Positions 54,645 to 64,000 of a DNA stretch of 64,000 nt are shown here, one piece after another. Position 1 is the stretch's first letter. Each line of letters starts with the position of its first letter. The notes below the pieces were generated by a model. That model made no database searches. It worked only from the letters and a program-made list of their open reading frames with translations, and was not told where the DNA came from. Made by a program: the position numbers and the translations under genes. This stretch comes from Hordeum vulgare subsp. vulgare (Eukaryota > Streptophyta > Magnoliopsida > Poales > Poaceae), in the NCBI RefSeq assembly GCF_904849725.1, contig NC_058518.1, positions 5,352,147-5,416,146 on the forward strand, in the 5' to 3' direction.

Positions 54645-56165
54645 TGCTACCTCTTCAGCTTGCGTTGGTTTTTCCCTTGAAGAGGAAAGGGTGATGCAGC
54701 ACAGTAGCCATAAGTATTTCCCTCAGTTTGATAACCAAGGTATCAATCCAGTAGGAGTATCAAGATGAGGCACCAATGTACCTGCGCAATAACAAACAAA
54801 CTTGCACCCAACACTATAAAGGGGTTGTCAATCCCTTCACGATTATTTGCAAGGTGAGATGTGAAGGTGAAAAGTGCAACAAAGTAATTGTGTAGATCTG
54901 AAAATATGATGTGAAGTAGACCCGGGGGCCATAGTGTTCACTAGATGCTTCTCTCATGATAACAAGTATTACGGTGGGTGAATGAATTACTGTCGAGCAA
55001 TTGATAGAATCGCGCAAAGTCATGATGATATCTAAGGCAATGATCATACATATAGGCATCATGTCCGAGACAAGTAGACCGATACTTTCTGCATGTACTA
55101 CTATTACTCCACACATCGACCGCTATCCAGCATGCATCTAGTGTATTGAGTTCATAACAAACAGAGTAAGGCCTTAAGCAAGATGACATGATGTAGAGGG
55201 ATAAATTCATGCAATATGATATAAACCCCATATTTTAACCCTTGATGGCAACAACACGATGCATGCCTCGCTACCCCTTCTGTCACTAGGTGAGGACACC
55301 GCAGGGTATGAACCCAAAACCAAGCACTTTTCCCATTGCAAGAATTATAGATCAAGTTGGCCAAACGAAACCCACAACTCGAAGAGAATTACAAGGATAC
55401 GAAATCATGCATATAAGAGATCAGAGGAGACTCAAATAATATTCATAGATAATCTGATCATAAATTCACAATTCATCGGATCTCGACAAACACACCGCAA
55501 AATAAGATTACATCAGATAGATCTCCATGAAGATCATGGAGAACTTTGTATTGAAGATCCAAGAGAGAGAAGAAGCCATCTAGCTACTAGCTATGGACCC
55601 GAAGGTCTGTGGTGAACTACTCACGCATCATCGGAGAGGCAATGGTGTTGATGAAGAAGCCCTCCGTGTCCGAATCCTCCCTCCGACAGGGCACCAGAAC
55701 GGTCCCCAGATGGGATCTTGCGGAGACAGAAGCTTGCGGCGGCGGAAAAGTATTTTCGTGGCTCTCTCTGGTGGTCTTGGACTTTTAGAGAATTTATAGG
55801 CGAAAGAGGTAGGGCAAAGGAGCCACGTGGGTCCCACAAGCCTTCTAGGCGTGCCCCCAGGCCGCGGCTAGGGGACTTGTGACCTCCCCTGAGGTCCTTT
55901 GCCTTGGTTCTCAAGTCCCCTCCGTATCTTCTGTTATGGAAAAAAAATCATCCCAAAGGTTTTATTCCGTTTGGACTCCGTTTAATATTTTTCTCTAAAA
56001 AAGGTTAAAAACACGGAAAAAACAGAAACTGACACTTGGCACCGAGTTAATAGGTTAGTCCCAGACAAGATATAAAATAGCATATTCATGCATATAAAAC
56101 ATCGAAAGATGACAAGATAATAGCATGGAACCATCAAAAGTTATAGATACGTTGGAGACGTATCA
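54645..56165 (-). repeat. 5' LTR of the Gypsy element
   Basis: 1,521 bp from TGATACGTCTCCAACGTATC (56165) to the terminal GGTAGCA (54645). Confidence 0.88.
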
Positions 56166-59100
56166 CTCATCAAAGCGTATATTCCAACTTCGAGATGCTT
56201 GCTCGAGTCCATAGAAGGATCGCTGGAGCTTGCATACTTGTTAGCGTCCTTAAGATTGGCAAAACCTTCTCTTCAATCATATACAACCTTTCCTCAAGGA
56301 AACCGTCGAGGAAACAATGTTTTGACATCCTATCTGCAAGATTTTATAAATAATGCAACAAATCCTAACACAATTCCAACAGACTTTTAGCATCGCTACA
56401 AGTGACACAGTCTCATCGTAGTCAACTCCTTGAACTTGTCGAAAATATCTTTGCGACAAGTCGAGCTTTCTTAATGGTGACACTTACCATCATCGTCCAT
56501 CTTCCTTTAAAAAATCCATCTGTACCTAATAGCCTTACGACCATCAAGTAGTTCTTCCAAAGTCTACAATTTGTTTTCATACATGGATCCTCTATCGGAT
56601 TTCATGACCTCCAACCATTTGTCGGAATCCGGGCCCACCGTCGCTTCTCCATAGTTCGTAGGTTCATTGTTGTCCAACAACATAACCTCCAAGACAGGGT
56701 TACCGTTCCACTCTGGAGTAGTACGTGACCTTGTCAACCTACGAGGTTTGTAGTAACTTGATCCTGAAGCTTCATGATCACTATTATCAGCTTCCATTTC
56801 AATTGGTGTAGGCGCCACGGGAACAACTTCCAATGCCCCGATACACACTGGTTGAAGTGATGGTTCAATAACCTCATCAAGTTCCATCATCATCCCACTC
56901 AATTCTTTTGAGAGAAACTTTTTCTCGAGAAAGGACCCATTTCTAGAAACAAACACTTTGCTTCCGGATCTGAGATAGGAGATGTACCCAACTGTTTTGG
57001 GTATCCTATAAAGATGCATTTATCCGCTTTGGATTCGAGCTTATGAGGTTGAAACTTTTTCACATAAGCGTCGCAGCCCCTAACTTTTAAGAAACGACAT
57101 CTTAGGTTTCTCCAAACCATAGTTCATATGGTGTCATCTCAACGGAATTACGTATTGTCATATTTAAAGTGAATGCGGTTGTTTCTAATGCCTAACCCAA
57201 AAACAATAGTGATAATTCGATAAGAGACATCATAGTATGCACCATATCCAATAGGGTGCGGCTATGACGTTCGGACACACCATCACACTATGGTGTTCCA
57301 GGCGGCATGAGTTGTGAAACAATTTTCACATTCTCTTAATTGTGTACCAAACTCGCAACTCATATATCCATCTCTATAATCATATTGTAGACATTTTATC
57401 CTCTTGTCACGACGATCTTTAACTTCACTCCGAAATTACTTGAACCTTTCAAAAATTCAGACATGCGTTTTATCAAGCAAATACACTAGTATCTACTCAA
57501 ATCATCTCTCAAGTTAGAACAGAACGATATCCACCGCGTGCCTCGGTACTCATTGGACTGCATACATTAAAATGTATTACTTCCAATAAGTTACTTTCTT
57601 GTTCCATCTCACTGAAAACGAGGCCTTCAGTAATCTTGCCCGAGTGGCATGATTTGCATGTCTCAAGTGATTCAAAATCAAGTGAGTCTGAACAATCTAT
57701 CTGCATGGATTTTCTTCATGGGTTTACACCAATAGGCATGGTTCGCATGTCTAAAATGATTCAAAAATGGGTGAGTCCAAAGATCCATCAGTATGGAGCT
57801 TCTTCATGCGTTTTACACCAATATGACTCAAGCGGAAGTGCCACAAGTAAGTGGTACTACCATTACTACTTTGTATCTTTTGGCAACAATATTATGAACA
57901 TGTGTATCACTATGATCGAGATTCAATAAACCATTCATTTTAGGTGCAAGACCATTGAAGTTATTATTAAAATAAACAGAGCAACCATTATTCTCTTTAA
58001 ATAAATAACCGTGTTGCGATAAACACAATCTAATCATATCTATGCTCAACGCAAACACCAAATAACAATTTTTTAGGTTTAACACTAATCCCGATGATAG
58101 AGGGAGCGTGCGATGTTTAATCACATCAACCTTGGAAGCACTTCCAACACATATCGTCACATCGCCTTTAGCTAGTCTCCGTTTATTCCGTAGCTTTTAT
58201 TTCGAGTTACTAACACTTAGCAACCGAACCGGTATCTAATACCCTGGTGCTACTAGGAGTACTAGTAAAGTACAGATCAATATCATGTATATCCAATATA
58301 CATTTGTCGACTTCTCCAGCCTTCTCATCTACCAAGTATCTAGGATAGTTCCTCTTCACTGACTGTTCCCCTTATTACAGAAGCACTTAGTCTTGGGTTT
58401 GGGTTCAACCTTGCGTCTCTTCACTAGAGTAACAACTGGTTTGCCGTTTCATGAAGTATCCCTTCTTGCCCTTGCCCTTCTTGAAACTAGTGGTTTTACT
58501 AACCATCAACAATTGATGCTCCCTTTTGATTTCTACTTTCACGGTGTTAAACATCACGAATAGCTCAAGGATAATCATATCTATCCCTGATATGTTATAG
58601 TTCATCACGAAGCTGTAGTAGCTTGGTGGCAGTGACTTTGGAGAACCATCACCATCTCATCTGAAAGATTAACTCCCACTCGATCCAAGCGATTGTAGCA
58701 CTCAGACAATCTGAGTACATGCTCAACGATTGAGCTATTCTCCCTTACTTTATAGACAAAGAATCTTTGTCAAAGGTTTCATACCTCTCAACAAGGGCAC
58801 GAGCATGAAATACCAATTTCATCTCTTGGAACATCTCATATGTTCCGTGATCAAAACGTCTTCGGCACCTCAATTCTAAGTCGTTAAGCATTACGTACTG
58901 AACTATCACGTGGTCATCAAAAACATGTATGTCAGATGTTCGCAACATCCACATACGACGCTGAGGTTCAACACACCGAGCGGTGCATTAAGGACATAAG
59001 CTTTCTCCATAGCAATGAGGACAATCCTTGGTTTACGGACCGAGTCCGCATAATTGCTATTATCAACTTTCAACTTAATTTTCTCTAGGAACATATCTAA

Positions 59101-59379
59101 AATGGTAGAGCTACAATGCAAGATATAACATAATTTGCAAAGACCTTTTGACTATGTTAATGATAATGAGTTCAATTAATCATATTACTTAAGAACTCCC
59201 ACTCAAATAGACATCCCTCTAGTCATTCGAGTGACGCATGATCCAAATCCATACTCAAGTCCGATCATCACGTGAGTTGAGATTAGTTTCAATAGTGAAC
59301 ATCTCCATGTTGATCATATCAACTATATGATTCATGCTCGACCTTTTGGTCTCTTCTGTTCCGAGGCCATGTCTGTACA
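56166..59379 (-). mobile_element. Angela-type Copia internal region, right part (pol, gag, leader)
   Basis: On the minus strand from right to left: leader to about 59160; gag remnants (59121 down to 58405); GAG pre-integrase and integrase start (57509-57706: SLETCKSCHSGKITEG, VCSPMSTEARGGYRS); integrase end and connection (57120-56564: RNGSFLEKKFLSKE, YGEATVGPDSDKWLEVMKS); and reverse transcriptase (56483-56277: RQVQGVDYDETVSLVAMLK). Every domain has frameshifts or stops. The Gypsy element interrupts reverse transcriptase near its FDE motif. The 5' LTR is lost: the leader is cut by the plus-strand element at 59380. Confidence 0.88.
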
Positions 59380-61193
59380 TGTTGAAAATATGCCCTAGAG
59401 GCAATAATAAATTAATTATTATTATATTTCTTAGTTCATGATAATCGTTTATTATCCATGCTATAATTGTATTGAATGAAGACTTATATACATGTGTGGA
59501 TACATAGACAAAACACTGTCCCTAGCAAGCCTCTAGTTGGCTAGCCAGTTGATCAAAGATAGTCAGGGTCTTCTGATTATGAACAAGGTGTTGTTGCTTG
59601 ATAACTGGATCACGTCATTAGGAGAATCACGTGATGGACTAGACCCAAACTAATAGACGTAGCATGTTGATCGTGTCATTTTGTTGCTACTGTTTTCTGC
59701 GTGTCAAGTATTTGTTCCTATGACAATGAGATCATATAACTCACTGACACCAGAGGAATGCTTTGTGTGTATCAAACCTCGCAACGTAACTCGGTGACTA
59801 TAAATATGCTCTACAGGTATCTCCGAAGGTGTTAGTTGAGTTAGTATGGATCGAAACTGGGATTTGTCACTCCGTGTGACGGAGAGGTATCTCGGGGCCC
59901 ACTCGATAATACAACATCACACACAAGCCTTGCAAGCAATGTGACTTAGTGTAAGTTGCGGGATCTTGTATTACGGAACGAGTAAAGAGACTTGCCGGTA
60001 AACAAGATTGAAATAGGTATGCGGATACTGACGATCAAATCTCGGGCAAGTAACATACCGAAGGACAAAGGGAAAGACATACGGGATTATATGAATCCTT
60101 GGCACTAAGGTTCAAACGATAAGATATTCGTAGATTATGTAGGATCCAATATGGGCATCCAGGTCCCGCTATTGGATATTGACCGAGGAGTTGCTCGGGT
60201 CATGTGTACATAGTTCTCGAACCCGCAGGGTCTGCACACTTAAGGTTCGACGTTGTTTTATGCGTATTTGGGTTATATGGTTGGTTACGAATGTTGTTCG
60301 GAGTCCCGGATGAGATCACGGACATCACGAGGGTTTCCGGAATGGTCCGGAAACGAAGATTGATATATAGGATGACCTCATTTGATTACCGGAAGGTTTT
60401 CGGAGTTACCGGGAATGTACCGGGAATGACGAATGGGTTCCGGGTGTTCACCGGGGGGGGGGGCAACCCACCCTGGGGAAGCCCATAGGCCTTGGGGGTG
60501 GCGCACCAGCCCTTAGTGGGCTGGTGGGACAGCCCAAGAAGGCCCTATGCGCCCTAGGAAGAAAATCAAAGAGAAAAAAAAGAGGAGGTGGGAAAAAGGG
60601 GGAAGGACTCCTCCTTCCAAACCTAGTTGGATTCGGTTTGGAAGGGGAGGACCCCCCCTTGGATCGGCCGAACCCCTTGGGGGTCCTTGGACCGCAAGGC
60701 AAGGCTCCCCCTCTTCCCCCTATATATACGGAGGTTTTAGGGCTGATTTGAGACAACTTTGCCACGGCAGCCCGACCACATATCTCCACGGTTTTACCTC
60801 TAGATCGCGTTTCTGCGGAGCTCGGGCGGAGCCCTGCCGAGATAAGATCATCACCAACCTCCGGAGTGCCGTCACACTGCCGGAGAACTCATCTACCTCT
60901 GTGTCTTTCTTGCTGAATCAAGAAGGCCGAGATCATCGTCGAGCTGTACGTGTGCTGAACGCGGAGGTGTCGTCCGTTCGGCACTAGATCGTGGGACTGA
61001 TCACGGGACGGTTCGCGGGGCGGATCGAGGGACGTGAGGACGTTCCACTACATCAACCGCGGTTCTTAACGCTTCTGCTGTGCGATCTACAAGGGTACGT
61101 AGATCGGAAATCCCCTCTCGTAGATGGACATCACCATGATAGGTCTTCGTGCGCGTAGAATTTTTTTTGTTTCCCATGCGACGTTCCCCAACA
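59380..61193 (+). repeat. 5' LTR of a plus-strand Angela/WIS/BARE-type Copia element
   Basis: 1,814 bp, starting TGTTGAAAATATGCCCTAGA and ending CGACGTTCCCCAACA. It is the same family as the solo LTR at 7782-9593 (opposite orientation). A primer site-like TGGCATCGTGAGC begins at 61195, a changed form of TGGTATCAGAGC. The flank at the left is GTACA (59375-59379); the partner lies outside the window. Confidence 0.93.
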
Positions 61194-64000
61194 GTGGCAT
61201 CGTGAGCTAGGTTCATGCGTAGATGTCTTCTCGAGTAGAACACAAAAGTTTTTGTGGGCGGTGATGTGCATTTTGCTGCCCTCCTTAGTCTTTTCTTGAT
61301 TCCGCGGTATTGTTGGATTGAAGCGGCTTGGACCTACATTACTCGTACGCTTACGAGAGACTGGTTTCATCGCTACGAGTAACCCCGTTGCTCAAAGATG
61401 ACTGGCAAGTGTCAGTTTCTCCAACTTTAGTTGAATTGGATTTGACCGAGGAGGTCCTTGGATGAGGTTAAATAGCAATTCATATATCTCCGTTGTGGTG
61501 TTTGCGTAAGTAAGATGCGATCCTACTAGATACCCATGGTCACCACGTAAAACATGCAACAACAAAATTAGAGGACATCTAACTTGTTTTTGCAGGGTAT
61601 GCTTGTGATGTGATATGGCCAACGATGTGATGTGATATATTGGATGTATGAGATGATCATGTTGTAATAGTTAATATCGACTTGCACGTCGATGGTACGG
61701 CAACCGGCAGGAGCCATAGGGTTGTCTTTAAACTAACGTTTGTGCTTACAGATGCGTTTACTATATTGCTAGGACGTAGCTTTAGTAGTAATAGCATGAG
61801 TAGCACGACAACCCCGATGGCGACACGTTGATGGAGATCATGATGATGGAGATCATGGTGTGACGCCGGTGACAAGATGATCGTGCCGGTGCTTTGGTGA
61901 TGGAGATCAAGAAGTGCATGATGATGGCCATATCATGTCACTTATGAATTGCATGTGATGTTAATCCTTTATGCACCTTATCTTGCTTAGATTGACGGTA
62001 GCATTATGAGGTGATCTCTCACTAAAATTTCAAGACGAAATTGTGTTCTCCCCGACTGTGCACCGTTGCGACAGTTCTTCGTTTCGAGACACCACGTGAT
62101 GATCGGGTGTGATAGACTCAACGTTCACATACAACGGGTGCAAAACAATTGCACACGCGGAACACTCGGGTTAAGCTTGACGAGCCTAGCATGTGCAGAC
62201 ATGGCCTCGGAACACATGAGACCGAAAGGTCGAGCATGAATTGTATAGTTGATATGATTAGCATAGAGATGCTTACCACTGAAACTATTCTCGACTCTCG
62301 TGATGATCGGACTTGAGATAGTGGATTTGGATCATGTACCACTCAAATGACTAGAGAGATGTACTTTTTGAGTGGGAGTTCTTAAGTAATATGATTAATT
62401 GAACTAATTGTCATGAACATAGTCTAATGGTCTTTACGAATTACGATGTAGCTTGCGCTATAGCTCTACTGTTTTTATGTGTTCCTAGAGAAAATTTAGT
62501 TGAAAGTTGATCGTAGCAAACTTTGAAGAGGATTGTCCTCGTTGCTGCGCAAAAGGCTTACGTCCTTAATGCACCACTCAGTGTGCTGCACCTCGAGCGT
62601 CGTTTGTGGATGCTGTGAACATCCGTCATACACGTTTCTGATGACTACCCGATAGTTCAGTGCAAAATACTTAATGGCTTAGAAGCAAGGCGTCGAAGAC
62701 GTTTTGAAACATCACGGAACATAAGTGATGTTCTAAAGAGATGAAATTGTGATTTCATGCTTGTACCCTTGTTAAGAGGTACGAGACATCCGACAAGATT
62801 CTTTGTCCACAAAGTAAAGGAGAAAAGCTCAGTCGTTGAGCGTGTGCTCAGATTGTCTGAGTACGACAATCGCTTGAATCAAGTGGGGGTTAATCTTCCA
62901 GATGAGATAGTGATAGTTCTCCAAAGTCACTGCCACCAAGCTGTGAGAGCTTCGTGATGAACTATAACATATCAAGGATAGATACAATGATCTTTGAGTG
63001 ATTCGCAATGTTTGACACTGCGAAAGTAGAAATCAAGAAGGAGCGTCAATAGTTGATGGTTAGTAAAACCACTAAGTTTCGAGAAAGGCAAGGGCTAGAA
63101 GGGATACTTCGTGAAACGGCAAAACAGTTGCTGCACTAATGAAGAGACCCAAGATTAAACCCAAACCTGAGACTAAGTGCTTCTGTAATGAGGGGAACAG
63201 TCACTGAGGCGGAGCAACTCTAGATACTTGGTAGATAAGTAGGCTGGCAAAAGTCGAAAGGAGTATATTTGATATACATGATGTGTAATTTATTAGTACT
63301 CCTAGTAGCATGAGGGTATTGGATACCGGTTCGGTTGCTAGGTGATTAGTAACACGAAATGATAGCTACGGCATAAACGGAGACTAGCTAAAGGCGAGGT
63401 GACGATACGTGTTGGAAGTGTTTCCAAGATTGATATGATCAAAACGTCGCACGCTCCCTTTACCATCGGGATTGGTGTTAAACCTAAATAATTGTTATTT
63501 TGTGCTTGCGTTAAGCATGAACATGATTGGATCGTGTTTATTGCAATACGATTATTCATTTAAAGAGAATAATGGTTACTCTATTTGCTTGAATAATCAC
63601 CTTCAATGGTTTATTGAATCTCGATCGTAGTGTTACACATGTTCATGATATTGGTGCCAAAAGACACGAGGTAATGATGATAGTACCACTTACTTGTGGC
63701 ACTGCCGCTTGATTCATGTTGGTATAATTGCATGAAGAGGCTCCATGCTGATGGATCTTTATACTCACTTGATTTTGAATCACTAGTGACATGCAAATCA
63801 TACCACATGAGCAAGGTCTAGTTTTTCATTGAGATGAAACAAGATAGTAACTTGTTGGAAGTGATACATTTTGATGTATGCAGTCCAATGGGTGCTGAGG
63901 TACGCACTGGATATCATTATGTTCTTACTTCAATGAAGATTTGAGCAGATACAAGAGTATTTGCTTAATGAATCACAAGTCTGAAATATTGAAAAGTTCA
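61194..64000 (+). mobile_element. Angela-type Copia internal region, decayed, runs off the window
   Basis: Leader to about 62500, then gag remnants (62757-62957: VVERVLRLSEYDNRLNQVGV), a broken zinc knuckle near 63178 (CFCNEGNSH then a stop), protease-region and pre-integrase sequence, and at the edge integrase-like sequence. Several stops and shifts. The 3' part and 3' LTR are beyond 64000. Confidence 0.88.

Larger units (their letters stand above)
48649..56165 (-). mobile_element. non-autonomous Gypsy retrotransposon (Sabrina/WHAM-type), nested
   Basis: The element runs on the minus strand. Its start TGATACGTCTCCAACGTATC is at 56165, its end GAGGTAGCA at 48649, and CTCAT duplicates lie at 48644-48648 and 56166-56170. 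The 5' LTR is 54645-56165. After it, at about 54618-54634, lies TAGCGTCGTTGCTGGGAG, a decayed primer-binding site. It encodes gag and a protease-like domain but I see no reverse transcriptase or integrase. A non-coding stretch of over 2 kb (49920-52340) takes their place. The family name is from memory of LTR sequence and is tentative. Confidence 0.88.

Overview
This is a plant nuclear window, almost certainly from a Triticeae grass (the wheat, Aegilops and barley group). The evidence is the repeat content (BARE/WIS/Angela-type Copia LTRs, a Sabrina/WHAM-type Gypsy element, many Stowaway and Tourist miniature elements with TA or TTA/TAA target duplications), plant GT-AG introns, and GC-rich grass exons. 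There is no bacterial or phage content, no CRISPR array, and I recognise no RNA gene.

Four host genes are supported. (1) A ten-exon DUF1664 gene on the minus strand (860-3894); one exon carries a probable single-base deletion. (2) A COA3-like cytochrome c oxidase assembly gene on the minus strand (13347-13556) with a 5'-UTR intron. (3) A nuclear gene for mitochondrial ribosomal protein L2 on the minus strand (15853-16809), also with a 5'-UTR intron. Genes 2 and 3 lie in tandem and both products should act in mitochondria. (4) A four-exon class I formin on the plus strand (39916-44476) with signal peptide, proline-rich ectodomain, membrane span, short FH1 and a divergent FH2.

Most of the rest is transposable elements, many of them datable by nesting. 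4289-12974 has the ends of a Helitron and holds broken pieces of a PWWP-domain gene and a SWIM zinc-finger gene joined in one reading frame; a Tourist-like MITE sits on an exon/intron junction of the SWIM piece, and an Angela-type solo LTR (7782-9593, TSD ATTAT) lies inside. 21502-22193 is a small minus-strand Helitron. 22344-27283 is a complete young Copia element with identical 135-bp LTRs, a GGTGG duplication and one in-frame amber codon. 27936-29195 may be a third Helitron. 31826-33337 is a multi-level nest of MITEs. 34197-35032 is a 5'-truncated LINE with a 10-bp TSD. 36722-38399 is a retroposon without reverse transcriptase, also with a 10-bp TSD. 38475-39679 is a foldback element with arms of about 310 bp; it ends about 240 bp before the formin start codon.

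Downstream of the formin are an AT-rich repeat field and CACTA-like GGTCCCGGTT repeats (45110-46330). The window then ends in nested LTR elements: a decayed minus-strand Angela-type Copia (46822-59379), a non-autonomous Gypsy element inserted in its reverse transcriptase (48649-56165, TSD CTCAT), and a plus-strand Angela-type element (59380 to the end) inserted in its 5' leader. All similarity statements rest on recognition of families from the sequence, not on searches.
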